64,000 nucleotides of DNA from Pirellulales bacterium (GTDB lineage: Bacteria > Planctomycetota > Planctomycetia > Pirellulales > Lacipirellulaceae): positions 112,985 through 176,984 of the forward strand of contig JAKVCC010000011.1 in the NCBI GenBank assembly GCA_022448265.1. The letters are read 5' to 3'. A program made the position numbers and the translations under genes. The notes under the pieces are model-generated. The model saw only the letters and a list, made by a program, of their open reading frames with translations. It searched no databases and was not told the origin of the DNA. Position 1 is the first letter of the stretch. The number at the start of each line of letters is the position of its first letter. Positions 8,871 through 17,641 of the stretch are shown piece by piece.

Positions 8871-10313
8871 CTAGCCAACACTACCTTCCATTTGCAGCTC
8901 AATCAATCGATTCATTTCGATGGCATATTCCATCGGCAACTCTTTGATAAGCGGTTCAATGAATCCACTGACGATCATCGAGCTGGCCTCGGCCTCGGTC
9001 AGACCGCGACTCATCAGATAAAACAATTGCTCCTCGCCAATTCGCGAAACACTCGCCTCATGCTCTATCTGCACGTCCTGCTCCTCGACTTCGATGTAGG
9101 GATACGTGTCGCTACGACTATCGGGATCGAGGATCAACGCATCACACACCACGTTACTCTTGCAGTCAGTGGCACCATCTTCGACTTTACAAAGGCCACG
9201 GTAGCTACTGCGGCCCCCGTTCTTGCTAATACTCTTTGAGACAATGCGACTCTTCGTATTAGGAGCACAATGAACCACCTTGGCTCCCGCGTCTTGGTGC
9301 TGCCCACTAGAAGAAAAGGCGATCGAAAGAATCTCGCCCCGCGCGCCCGGCTCCATCATGTACACAGCTGGGTACTTCATGGTTAGTCGACTCCCAAGAT
9401 TGCCATCGACCCATTCCATGAGCGCGTTTTCATAAGCCATGGCACGCTTGGTAACCAGATTATAAATGTTGTTTGCCCAGTTCTGAATGGTCGTATAGCG
9501 GCAGCGGCCATTCTTTTTAACAACCACTTCGACGACCGCTGAATGCAAACTTTCGGTTGTGTACATAGGCGCCGTGCAGCCCTCGACATAATGCACTTCG
9601 GCACCTTCATCCACAATGATAAGTGTTCGCTCGAACTGCCCCATTTGCTCAGCATTGATCCGAAAATAAGCCTGCAACGGAAAATCAATTTTCACGCCAG
9701 GCGGGACGTAAATAAAAGATCCTCCCGACCAGACGGCCGAATTCAGCGCCGCAAATTTGTTGTCGCTGGATGGAATTATCTTGCCAAAATATTCGCGCAG
9801 CAATTCGGGGTGTTCACGCAGGGCAGTGTCGGTATCAGTGAAGATAACGCCCTTGTTTCCCAAATCTTCCTGCAACGAGCCGTAGACGACTTCGCTTTCG
9901 AACTGTGCCTTCACGCCCGCCAGATACTTTTTTTCCGCTTCAGGAATCCCGAGCTTTTCGAAGGTATCCTTAATCTCCTCTGGCACATCGTCCCAGGTTT
10001 TTCCCTGCTCGTTAGTTGGCTTAAGATAATAGTAGATATCCTGAAAATCGATCGCGATATCACCACCCCATCGGGGCATAGGCTTTGACTCAAAAATCTT
10101 GAGGGCTTCGAGACGAAAGTCTCGCATCCAGCCGGGCTCGTTTTTCATCTCGGAAATCTGCGCAACGATTTCCGCATCAACACCCTTACGTGCCTTAAAC
10201 ACGGCGGCCGTCGGTGTGACGAAGTCGTATTTGTTAATTTCCCCCAGACCGTTTTCTGCCGGCCTCGCGACGGATGGGTTCAAAGAACTGTCTTGAGTAA
10301 TATCAGTTGCCAT
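8871..10313 (-). CDS. sufB: Fe-S cluster scaffold subunit SufB
   Basis: 480 residues, the expected size. Diagnostic segments include DIYYYLKP near residue 90, [20 protein letters not shown] near 205, [40 protein letters not shown] near 255 and [20 protein letters not shown] near 410, ending with the SufB tail. SufB assembles the nascent cluster in complex with SufC and SufD in the cytosol. The gene lies between sufC and sufD, with a 114-base gap before it that contains a hairpin and a tandem 15-bp repeat. No sufS or sufU is present in the window, so the sulfur donor must be encoded elsewhere. Confidence 0.97.
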   Translation of the reverse strand: MATDITQDSSLNPSVARPAENGLGEINKYDFVTPTAAVFKARKGVDAEIVAQISEMKNEPGWMRDFRLEALKIFESKPMPRWGGDIAIDFQDIYYYLKPTNEQGKTWDDVPEEIKDTFEKLGIPEAEKKYLAGVKAQFESEVVYGSLQEDLGNKGVIFTDTDTALREHPELLREYFGKIIPSSDNKFAALNSAVWSGGSFIYVPPGVKIDFPLQAYFRINAEQMGQFERTLIIVDEGAEVHYVEGCTAPMYTTESLHSAVVEVVVKKNGRCRYTTIQNWANNIYNLVTKRAMAYENALMEWVDGNLGSRLTMKYPAVYMMEPGARGEILSIAFSSSGQHQDAGAKVVHCAPNTKSRIVSKSISKNGGRSSYRGLCKVEDGATDCKSNVVCDALILDPDSRSDTYPYIEVEEQDVQIEHEASVSRIGEEQLFYLMSRGLTEAEASSMIVSGFIEPLIKELPMEYAIEMNRLIELQMEGSVG

Positions 10314-10359
10314 GCTTTACTCTTTTCCAACTTGCAGGATACTGTTGCCTCTGTTTCGT

Positions 10360-10414
10360 CCGGAATGACTTGTTCCGGAACGACGTACTGGCTGGGTCTG
10401 TACTGACTGGGTCT
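10360..10414. repeat. Hairpin plus tandem 15-bp repeat in the sufC-sufB gap
   Basis: ccggaa (10360-10365) pairs with ttccgg (10373-10378) over a 7-base loop. Immediately beyond are two tandem 15-base copies differing at one base, gtactggctgggtct (10385-10399) and gtactgactgggtct (10400-10414). Both lie in the untranslated stretch between the sufC stop and the sufB start; possible roles are mRNA processing or differential stability. Confidence 0.5.
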
Positions 10415-10427
10415 TACTCTCTCTGCT

Positions 10428-11258
10428 TTAACTGGCTGCCACTTCTTCAGCCATCTCTTGCTCGGCCGCCGCAGCATCGGGATAAGCACTGCGAATCCGG
10501 TCGTACCCCTCGGTGTAAAGTTCGTGGGCCAACTCCACCCCGCCGGTCTCCACGATCTTGCCGCCCAACATCACGTGCGTGAAGTCTGGCCTGTTGTGAT
10601 CAAGCAGTTTGTCGTGATGGGTAATAATAAGAATGCCCATTTCCTTGCCGCCGCCTGCTTCACGACCAATCTGAGCAATACTTTGGCTAGCCAACTTCAC
10701 CGCATCGACATCCAAACCGCTATCGGTTTCGTCCAGGATGGCAAAACTGGGGCGTAGCATTGCCATTTGCAAGATTTCGGCCCGTTTCATTTCGCCACCG
10801 GAAAACCCATCGTTGACGTAACGCCGAGCGAACTCTGGATCCATGCGAAGCTGCTCCATTTTTTCCATCAATTCCTTGCGAAACTGCCGCATTGGAATCA
10901 ACTCCTCACCTTCTTTACGGTCGGGATTGCGCACATTGGTGGTTGCGTGCCGGAGGAATTCGGCCATTTTCACTCCGGGAATCGCCATCGGCCGTTGAAA
11001 CGCCATAAAAATGCCCGCCCGGGACCTTTCAGTGGCGTCCATCGCCAACACATCAGCTCCACTCAATTCCATCTTGCCGCCGGTAACCTCGTAGCCCGGA
11101 TGGCCCATGACGGCATTGCCAAGCGTACTTTTGCCCGAACCGTTGGGGCCCATCAAAGCGTGCGTCTCGCCCCGCCGAATTGTAAGATTCACGCCACGTA
11201 AAATTGCTTTGCCTTCAACGGCAACGTGAAGATCGGTAATTTTCAGTATGTCGGACAT
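10428..11258 (-). CDS. sufC: Fe-S assembly ABC ATPase SufC
   Basis: 276 residues, slightly longer than the usual 250 because of an Ala/Glu-rich tail. Walker A GPNGSGKST (about residue 40), the ABC signature FSGGEMKR (about 150), Walker B FAILDETDSGLD (about 172) and the switch His in LIITHHDKLLDH are all intact. It hydrolyses ATP to remodel the SufBCD scaffold and is cytosolic despite the ABC fold, with no permease nearby. It is the first suf structural gene of the run, with sufB next. Confidence 0.96.
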   Translation of the reverse strand: MSDILKITDLHVAVEGKAILRGVNLTIRRGETHALMGPNGSGKSTLGNAVMGHPGYEVTGGKMELSGADVLAMDATERSRAGIFMAFQRPMAIPGVKMAEFLRHATTNVRNPDRKEGEELIPMRQFRKELMEKMEQLRMDPEFARRYVNDGFSGGEMKRAEILQMAMLRPSFAILDETDSGLDVDAVKLASQSIAQIGREAGGGKEMGILIITHHDKLLDHNRPDFTHVMLGGKIVETGGVELAHELYTEGYDRIRSAYPDAAAAEQEMAEEVAAS

Positions 11259-11463
11259 GGGAGAAAACGTATGGGGCTAGGGTTGAATGTTAAGAATGGG
11301 TGAGGGTAGGCAATTGAGCACGAGCAGGCGAGGCTTCAGGCTTTGGTAGCTGAGAATGGATATTCATGACTCGACACCGGCTGGTTAAAATCCTGCAGCT
11401 CTCGCCCCGCAACCCGTGCCTTATCAAAATTTCTGGTGTCCTCAGGAAACTTTACCAGCGCCC

Positions 11464-12081
11464 TTAAGACACTTTTTGATGATCGTACACCGATTCCCTG
11501 TCTGCGGGAGCATCGACATAGCCACTGTGGTGGGGCATGGGTAATTCGTCTTCGAGTTTTCGTCCCAGCTTGCCGGTGCCGGCACTGCCGCTACTCTTGG
11601 CAATCTTGTGGCCTTTTATTTTATCTTGGATACGCATCAAACCTTCTAAAAGTGATTCCGGGCGTGGCGGACAACCCGGCACATACACATCGACCGGCAC
11701 CACAAGATCGACACCCTTGACAACGTGGTACCCATATTTGAAGTAAGGCCCTCCGCCCACCGTACAGGCACCCATAGCAATTACAAACTTGGGATCGGGC
11801 ATCAGATTGTAAAGACGCCTTACGCGACTAGCCATTTTGTAGGTAACCGTACCGGCCACAATCATCAGGTCGGCTTGCCGCGGCGTAGCGCGGAATGCAC
11901 CTGCGCCAAAGCGATCAAGGTCGTAACGACTGGCTCCAGTGGCCATCATTTCAATTGCGCAGCAAGCCAGCCCAAACGTCATAGGCCAAATACTTGACTG
12001 CCGAGCCCAGTTGATTGCCTGTTCAACCGACGTCGTAATCACGTTCTCTTCAAAGCGCCCTTCAATCCACGGCTGTGTCAT
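11464..12081 (-). CDS. nuoB: NADH-quinone oxidoreductase subunit B (orphan)
   Basis: 205 residues from the ATG at 12081, chosen because an in-frame extension to 12192 encodes nothing family-like whereas [17 protein letters not shown] matches NuoB. The N2 cluster ligands are present: the tandem cysteines in [11 protein letters not shown], the cysteine in [10 protein letters not shown] and that in VPGCPPRPE. It is a Complex I core subunit at the quinone end. No other nuo gene is visible, so it is either an orphan copy in an Fe-S context or part of a scattered Complex I gene set. The C-terminus after KDKIKGHK is a variable tail of about 40 residues. Lies between sufR and sufC, 205 bases from sufC. 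Confidence 0.93.
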   Translation of the reverse strand: MTQPWIEGRFEENVITTSVEQAINWARQSSIWPMTFGLACCAIEMMATGASRYDLDRFGAGAFRATPRQADLMIVAGTVTYKMASRVRRLYNLMPDPKFVIAMGACTVGGGPYFKYGYHVVKGVDLVVPVDVYVPGCPPRPESLLEGLMRIQDKIKGHKIAKSSGSAGTGKLGRKLEDELPMPHHSGYVDAPADRESVYDHQKVS

Positions 12082-12108
12082 ATTCGGTATCCCGGAACTG
12101 TGTCCTAC

Positions 12109-12129
12109 AAACTGTTGCCCTAAACTGTT
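12109..12129. repeat. Direct repeat upstream of nuoB
   Basis: Two copies of aaactgtt (12109-12116 and 12122-12129) are separated by 5 bases, a spacing of 13 start-to-start, located 28-48 bases upstream of the nuoB start. Position suits an operator or activator site; no regulator can be assigned. Confidence 0.25.
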
Positions 12130-12270
12130 AGTTGCTACCTGCCCACCCAAATAAATGTGAGAGTCGGCCAAGCGTAACATGCATGGCCTCAAATGCCTAG
12201 CACGTGCGCGGCCCCATCAAGGAGCCCCAGCAAACGGACACCTAGTCAGCGGTACCATATCGGACCGCGA

Positions 12271-12933
12271 TCAAACAACAGCCGCTGCCGTCGAACTCGT
12301 CTCAAAAGTACAACAATTCTCCCCGTCCAGTCGGCAGGCACTGAGCCGCACGCGCTGACCCAGTATTTCTGAAAACAACATCTTCTCCATAGAACAGATT
12401 CCCCGATCCTGCTCGGCCAACTCCGGATAAGGGCACGCCAAGGCCGTCAGCACCGGCAACTCACTGCCGGGCTCCTTTCGTACTTCAAAGGGAACATCAC
12501 GATCACGCATCAAGCTCACCAGCGACTCCATCCGCTCGCCAAGATTGTCACCTTTTATCCTACTGCGATAGACATCTGCCATCCGCACTACCAAACGTTT
12601 CAGTAGACCATGGCGCACTTCGGGGTCTTTAACGGCACGAATCTCCGACCATAGCACCTGGGCAAGGTCTTCATAGTTGTCGCCGCTGGCCCGGACACCC
12701 GCCGGCGAAAGCGAATATCGATAAGTGGGCCGGCCGCGACCGCCAGGCTCCACCTGCCGAACCACCAATCCTTGCTTCGTTAACCGATTCACACGCTGGC
12801 GGATCGCCGTAGCCGTCACTCCTGCAAAATCAACGAGCTGGCTAATCGTGCACCCGTCATACTGCCGCAAGTGATCGACGATGCTACGATCGCTAAGCGA
12901 AGAGGGTTTGTGCGGCTGGGTGGAATCGGACAT
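12271..12933 (-). CDS. sufR: SufR-type iron-sulfur HTH regulator of the suf operon
   Basis: About 220 residues from the ATG at 12933; the longer open frame adds 15 residues with no family support. The N-terminal half is a winged helix (IVDHLRQYDGCTISQLVDFA, then TATAIRQRVNRLTKQGLV and GRGRPTYRYSLS as wing). The C-terminal half contains the cysteine constellation of SufR: CPYPELAEQDRGIC, then C..LDGENCC about 20 residues later, expected to bind an Fe-S cluster. SufR represses suf operons when cluster supply is sufficient. It precedes nuoB and sufCBD on the same strand and is divergent from the symporter gene, so autoregulation from the 12934-13192 region is plausible. Confidence 0.85.
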   Translation of the reverse strand: MSDSTQPHKPSSLSDRSIVDHLRQYDGCTISQLVDFAGVTATAIRQRVNRLTKQGLVVRQVEPGGRGRPTYRYSLSPAGVRASGDNYEDLAQVLWSEIRAVKDPEVRHGLLKRLVVRMADVYRSRIKGDNLGERMESLVSLMRDRDVPFEVRKEPGSELPVLTALACPYPELAEQDRGICSMEKMLFSEILGQRVRLSACRLDGENCCTFETSSTAAAVV

Positions 12934-13052
12934 GGCTAGGGAAAAATACGACGCGTGGATACTCCTAACATCAATCATCGTAACGACTTCCTCAATAAAA
13001 ACAAGAAGTGGTGTGAAAAAGAAGGTGATCGCGAGCGAAAAGACGTAACCTG

Positions 13053-13081
13053 TTGACTTGGAAGGCTTTATTGGATAAAAG
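13053..13081 (+). promoter_or_regulatory. Candidate sigma-70-like promoter for the AGCS symporter
   Basis: TTGACT at 13053-13058 and TAAAAG at 13076-13081 are spaced 17 bases, giving a start near 13088 and a leader of about 105 bases before the ATG at 13193. The region 12934-13192 is the only divergent intergenic space between sufR and this gene. Planctomycete promoter consensus is poorly known, so this is tentative. Confidence 0.3.
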
Positions 13082-13192
13082 GAGCGCCGCGCCCTGTCCG
13101 TCCCGCCAATACTGGAGACGACCAGTTAGTTCCCCTGGCCATATCATCCGACACATACCGCGGCCACCTTCGCTTCTTGGGAGAACCTTACG

Positions 13193-14821
13193 ATGAGGCT
13201 TCGATTGTATATGGCATCAAAACTGCTGGTCTGCGCGGCTGTTTTTTGGCTACCTGCCATGGCTAGCGGTCAGGATTTACCAGCTGAAACGGGTGACACC
13301 CAAGTCGAGCCTGCCCCCAAAAACGTGGCTGAGTGGCAGCAAAATGCCGATCGGTGGTTCGGAAACACACTGGTCACGCCCATCGCCAAGGTGTTGTTCT
13401 ACGATTTCGGTACCGGACCGCGTACCAATGAGCTGGGCGAAACTGTCAGTGAGGGCTGGCTCGGGACTTCGGTACCGTTCGTCGTAGTCTGGCTGATGTT
13501 TGGAGCGATATTTCTTACCCTGCACATGGGCCTAATCAATCTGCGGGGATTCTGGCACGCGGTACGTGTCACCAAGGGCGAATATGACAATCCCGACGAC
13601 GTCGGCGAAGTCACGCATTTCCAAGCGCTTGCCTCAGCATTGTCGGCCACCATTGGCCTGGGCAATATCGCCGGCGTGGCCATTGCCGTAGGCACGGGCG
13701 GCCCCGGGGCCGTGTTCTGGATGATTCTCGCCGGCCTGGTTGGAATGACCAGCAAGTTCGTTGAATGCACGCTGGCCCAGACCTACCGCAAGGTGGATGC
13801 CGACGGTCGTGTATCAGGTGGACCGATGCGTTATCTCAGCGCTGGGCTGAAGGAAATGGGGCTGGGTCCGTTGGGATCCGTCTTGGCCATTTTCTTTGCA
13901 GTCCTGTGCATTGGCGGGTCGTTCGGAGGTGGCTGCGCGTTTCAAGTTGTCCAATCCCTAGGTGTACTCAAGGATCAGGTCCCGATCTTGGACGACTATA
14001 GCTGGATTTATGGACTGGCAATGGTGTTGTTCGTAGGCATTGTTATCATCGGCGGGATCCGCCGCATCGCAGCCGCTGCCGAGAAGCTCGTGCCGACGAT
14101 GTGCATTGTCTACGTGGCAACGGCGATCTCAATTCTGGCTCTCAATTTCGACAAGATCGGCTGGGCATTTGGGCAAATCTTCAGCGAGGCCTTTCAAATG
14201 GAAAGTGCTTACGGAGGACTGCTGGGAGTCATGGTTGTCGGCATCAAGCGAGCCGCTTTTTCAAACGAAGCTGGCATCGGCTCGGCGGCGATCGCCCATT
14301 CTGCCGCCAAGACTAACTATCCAGCTCGTGAAGGAATCGTAGCAATGCTGGGGCCGTTCATCGACACGGTGGTCATCTGCACAATGACCGGCTTGGTAAT
14401 CGTGATCACCGGAGCCTACAACAACCCAGAATACGCTGACTTGATCGCTAGCGACCAAGGCGCGACGCTAACGAGCAAAGCCTTCGGAAGCGTTATCGGC
14501 TGGTTCCCACAAATACTTGCCGTCGCCACAGTCCTTTTCGCCTACTCCACCATGATATCGTGGAGCTACTACGGTGAACGGTGCTTTACCTACCTGTTTG
14601 GCCAGGGCTCATCTATGGCTTATCGGCTTATCTTCCTAGTATTTGTGTTTCTTGGCTCGGTCGTGACAGCAACCAATATTTTGGTATTCAGCGATCTGAT
14701 GATTCTTTCAATGGCCCTGCCGAACATGTTGGGCCTATTGCTAATGAGCCGCAAGGTTCGCAATATTTTGAACGACTACTGGAGTGCCTACAAGCGGGGA
14801 GAATATCAAGCGTACCGCTAA
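13193..14821 (+). CDS. AGCS-family sodium/alanine symporter with N-terminal signal-like extension
   Basis: 542 residues. The core has the AGCS landmarks: LHMGLINLRGFWHAVRV, SALSATIGLGNIAGVAIAVG then GTGGPGAVFWM, FVECTLAQTYR, and KRAAFSNEAGIGSAAIAHSA around residue 350. About ten membrane segments follow. Unlike compact AGCS transporters it starts with MRLRLYMASKLLVCAAVFWL and an AMASGQ site resembling a cleavable signal peptide, then about 70 polar residues before the first core helix. GGGAGAA upstream of the ATG supports the start. It would import alanine or glycine with sodium across the inner membrane. It stands alone on the plus strand; dusB converges on it. Confidence 0.92.
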   Translation: MRLRLYMASKLLVCAAVFWLPAMASGQDLPAETGDTQVEPAPKNVAEWQQNADRWFGNTLVTPIAKVLFYDFGTGPRTNELGETVSEGWLGTSVPFVVVWLMFGAIFLTLHMGLINLRGFWHAVRVTKGEYDNPDDVGEVTHFQALASALSATIGLGNIAGVAIAVGTGGPGAVFWMILAGLVGMTSKFVECTLAQTYRKVDADGRVSGGPMRYLSAGLKEMGLGPLGSVLAIFFAVLCIGGSFGGGCAFQVVQSLGVLKDQVPILDDYSWIYGLAMVLFVGIVIIGGIRRIAAAAEKLVPTMCIVYVATAISILALNFDKIGWAFGQIFSEAFQMESAYGGLLGVMVVGIKRAAFSNEAGIGSAAIAHSAAKTNYPAREGIVAMLGPFIDTVVICTMTGLVIVITGAYNNPEYADLIASDQGATLTSKAFGSVIGWFPQILAVATVLFAYSTMISWSYYGERCFTYLFGQGSSMAYRLIFLVFVFLGSVVTATNILVFSDLMILSMALPNMLGLLLMSRKVRNILNDYWSAYKRGEYQAYR

Positions 14822-14903
14822 CTGCACTCCCCAGCCCGCAACCTAAAGCAGCTGGCGTCGTCGCACATACGGCTCACACCACTAGCTCAGTTGTGACAAG
14901 GCT

Positions 14904-14924
14904 GTCGATGCTTCATGCATCGAC
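14904..14924. terminator. Perfect 8-bp hairpin at the dusB stop codon, convergent gene end
   Basis: gtcgatgc (14904-14911), loop ttcat, gcatcgac (14917-14924). The dusB TGA (14913-14915) is in the loop and the last coding bases form one arm. It lies between the converging symporter and dusB genes, so could end transcripts from both sides; tggaaaat rather than a T-run follows. Confidence 0.4.
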
Positions 14925-15947
14925 TGGAAAATGCTGACTAACGACCTCAAAAAATCGCTCAGGCGATTTAATGGTTGCCACCCGTTTGCGAAATTCTCGT
15001 GCTCCTGGCTGCCCCTGGGCGTAGCAACAAGCGTACTTACGCATCAAGACCGAGGATTTTTCATCGCCGAAACGCTGCCGCAGAACATCGAAATGATGGA
15101 GCAATAGATTGCGTTGCTGGGCGAGTGTCGGGTCAGGCGGCACCGACTCGCCGCGGATGGCCGCGGCCGCCTGCGCAAACAACCACGGTTTGTTAAGCGA
15201 GGCTCTAGCAATCATCACCCCATCGACATCGTAGCGTTGAAAAGCATCGACAACGGATTGGGCCGAACTAAGGTCGCCATTTCCAATTAGCGGAATGCTC
15301 ATCAGCTTTGGCTTGATCGCCGCAATCTGATCCCAATCAGCGCTACCGCGAAACATATCGGCTGCCGTCCGGCCATGCACCGTGAGGGCTGCAGCCCCCG
15401 CCCCCTCCACCACCTGGGCAACGTCGATGGCATTTTGCGAATCTCGCGTACATCCCAAACGAATCTTGGCAGTTACCGGTACCGGCGCGCACGCCGCGAC
15501 AACCTGTTCAATAATCTGGCCCATCCGCTCGGGTTGGCTCAGCAGGTACGAGCCGCTATGCGCCTTTTGGGTGACCTGCCTCACGGGACAGCCAAAATTA
15601 ATATCGACCACACTGACCTGGTACTCTTCGACAAGCGTCGCCCCCACCCGGGCGAGCGTGTGTGGGTCATTGTCCCAAATCTGCACCGCCAGCGGTCGCG
15701 GTTCGTCTTTCACGCCCCACAACCGGTCGGGGTGTTGGGCCTCATGCTCGTCAAGCCAGACAAAACCGCGGGCATTGACCATCTCAGTGGCCAGCAGGCC
15801 CGTTCCGCCAAACTCGCGTACGATTTGACGAAAGGCGTAATTCGTAAATCCCGCCATGGGCGCTTGCAAAATAGGCGGGTCGACTTTAAGCGGGCCAATA
15901 AAAAATGGCTGTGCAATGGCAGCGCGGGTTGGGGCAATTGTGGACAT
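14913..15947 (-). CDS. dusB: tRNA-dihydrouridine synthase (DusB-like)
   Basis: 344 residues from the ATG at 15947 (a start at 16010 adds 21 unrelated residues). FMN-dependent TIM-barrel features: LQAPMAGFTNYAFRQI near residue 30, the catalytic-cysteine segment DINFGCPVRQVTQKAHSGSYL near 115, VTAKIRLG with the substrate-contacting residues, LTVHGRTAADMFRGSADW near 185, and IPLIGNGDL near 220, followed by a helical RNA-binding C-terminal domain. It reduces specific uridines in the D-loop of tRNA in the cytosol. No fis gene accompanies it. Assignment as Dus is firm; subgroup DusB is by overall similarity. Confidence 0.92.
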   Translation of the reverse strand: MSTIAPTRAAIAQPFFIGPLKVDPPILQAPMAGFTNYAFRQIVREFGGTGLLATEMVNARGFVWLDEHEAQHPDRLWGVKDEPRPLAVQIWDNDPHTLARVGATLVEEYQVSVVDINFGCPVRQVTQKAHSGSYLLSQPERMGQIIEQVVAACAPVPVTAKIRLGCTRDSQNAIDVAQVVEGAGAAALTVHGRTAADMFRGSADWDQIAAIKPKLMSIPLIGNGDLSSAQSVVDAFQRYDVDGVMIARASLNKPWLFAQAAAAIRGESVPPDPTLAQQRNLLLHHFDVLRQRFGDEKSSVLMRKYACCYAQGQPGAREFRKRVATIKSPERFFEVVSQHFPVDA

Positions 15948-16182
15948 AAACGTCAAAGTCGGGCCAGCGTGGGGATTTAGCTTGAAGATCCTTAGAGATT
16001 CAAGGCACAAATAATGTGGTGGCCTGACGCAGCCGGCAGTTGGTACGCAAAGGGCCTGGGAAGCAGACGCTCCTGCAGTATACCCGACCTATTCCTAAAA
16101 GCGCAAGCTCCCATCCCAGTACAGCGGAGATTCAACAAGCGCGGCGCGGGGCAGTCCCACACCAGGACACACACTAATTCGG

Positions 16183-16246
16183 CATCTAGAAAAACCCGAC
16201 ATCCAGGAAGACCCAGCATCCAGGAACAGTCAACATCCAGAACAAG
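16183..16246 (+). repeat. Four tandem copies of a 17-bp repeat
   Basis: catctagaa at 16183, catccaggaa at 16200, catccaggaa at 16217 and catccagaa at 16234 recur with an exact period of 17 bases; the intervening bases are also partly conserved (aaaacccga, gacccag, cagtcaa). The array ends directly at the stop codon of the next minus-strand gene (16247) and lies about 240 bases upstream of dusB. It could be a minisatellite or a regulatory array. Confidence 0.75.
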
Positions 16247-17326
16247 CTAGTCTACCAAAATCGAGCGGTCTTGCGTCGATTCTGATGGCCCGATCCGTTG
16301 CGGTGTTATTCTTTCCGGCTCAGCATAAGTGCGAGGCGCCTCGCGGCCTAAACCACTGACATCGGCGGGCTGCTCGGCACTGGTGCGCCAAATAGCCTGA
16401 TCACCGCGCCTATTCTCGCCAAGCGACTTGGTCTTAATCAGCATGGCGACCAGACGCTGGGTGTCGACTCGCTCGGGGGTCGCCAGTTCTGTGTAACGGG
16501 CAATATTGTTGTTGTAGTCACTCACCGCCTGAAGAAATAATCTGCGCGAACGGGCAAAAGACTGGTACGCCTGCAGTAGATCCGCGCCGTCGGACTGTGG
16601 GCTTTGCCCCGTCCTCACGCGGTCGAGCCATCCTCGCGACGCCTCGACCTGGCCGGCCAACTCCGTCAGTGAGGAATACTCCAGCTCAAGCAGTCGGTTG
16701 AGTTCGGCCGCTTCTCCTGACTGGCGGTCGCCAAAAAGGTCCCCATAACGTGTTTCGTACGCTCTAGCATGGGGCAAGTCGCTGGGAAGGGGCAATGTGC
16801 TCTTCCCAGAACGCCGCAGCTTTTTTTGCAGCCTGTACTGCAACACACGGACTGTTTGCAGGTCAGTCTGTATCGTGTCTTTGGCCTTCGTTCCGGCGTC
16901 CTGCCAAACACGACCGGCTGGCAAAACACCATCCTGGAGCATGGCCAATTCCGTGTCTTCGCGTTCCGCCAGGTTGTAAGTCAAGACCGAATTGGCGAGT
17001 TGCCAGTACAGGCCGACGCACTTAGACTGCTCGCTACGCGACGAGGCTCCAGCCAGGGCATCGCTCAGCGTCAATGGTATGCCTTGCAACTGAAAACTAG
17101 ACCCTCGCTTTGCCAAATCGACCAACAATTGGGCCGGGCTGACCTTGCGTGGCAGCGGCAGAGCCTTGGGCTCCGGTCGCGTGTTGGTCGCCGGTGCCGC
17201 CGGGTAAATGTCTGCACCAGTCGAGCGTTCTGCCGCATCGCTCTCCGACCACGAATACCGATCGCTATCTGCTCCGCTGAGTTGGGCGGCCAAGAGCATC
17301 CCTACTACACACAAGCAAGCTTGCAT
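16247..17326 (-). CDS. Secreted helical protein of unknown function
   Basis: 359 residues from the ATG at 17326, which has GGAAAGGA upstream and begins MQACLCVVGMLLAAQLSGAD, a signal peptide; an in-frame start at 17446 would bury this. The mature part is polar and largely helical (LELEYSSLTELAGQVEASRG, LLQAYQSFARSRRLFLQAVS). The segment FLQAVSDYNNNIARYTEL resembles the repeated helices of planctomycete outer-membrane-efflux-like (TolC) proteins, but the full TolC repeat is not present. It has one conserved-looking cysteine (SKCVGLYW). I do not recognise a family with confidence; periplasmic location is the safest statement. Confidence 0.7.
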   Translation of the reverse strand: MQACLCVVGMLLAAQLSGADSDRYSWSESDAAERSTGADIYPAAPATNTRPEPKALPLPRKVSPAQLLVDLAKRGSSFQLQGIPLTLSDALAGASSRSEQSKCVGLYWQLANSVLTYNLAEREDTELAMLQDGVLPAGRVWQDAGTKAKDTIQTDLQTVRVLQYRLQKKLRRSGKSTLPLPSDLPHARAYETRYGDLFGDRQSGEAAELNRLLELEYSSLTELAGQVEASRGWLDRVRTGQSPQSDGADLLQAYQSFARSRRLFLQAVSDYNNNIARYTELATPERVDTQRLVAMLIKTKSLGENRRGDQAIWRTSAEQPADVSGLGREAPRTYAEPERITPQRIGPSESTQDRSILVD

Positions 17327-17641
17327 CGCTCGTCCTTTCCATGGGCTGACGTTATTCAGAAATCGATGGTTTTTTGGATTCGACAAGGCATCAAGAAGTC
17401 GGCCGAATCCGTGCATCAGCCTGCCACGACCAGGCGCCAAAGTCAATCTGGATCGCCCCGCCAGCGGAATAGCTAGGCCAGCAAAATTGGTTGTCTATGC
17501 CCCCGTCCATGAGGCACATCGACCATAGTTTAGAGCTTTAGTGGCCAGAACTTTAGTTGCCGAAGTACTAGTTGTTGGAAATACCGTTACCAGAAAAAGA
17601 AACACAATGCAAAAAGACGGACAGCGCCGAATTCTCGATCG
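17327..17641. other. Gene-free stretch upstream of the secreted protein
   Basis: About 315 bases between the secreted helical protein and the kinase stop. I see no ORF with protein-like composition, no hairpin followed by T-run, and no recognisable RNA. It should contain the promoter of the downstream minus-strand gene. Confidence 0.4.

Noticed and set aside
11290..11367. 25-codon minus-strand ORF between nuoB and sufC
   Set aside because: Too short, Pro/Ala/Ser-rich, no ribosome-binding site or known family.
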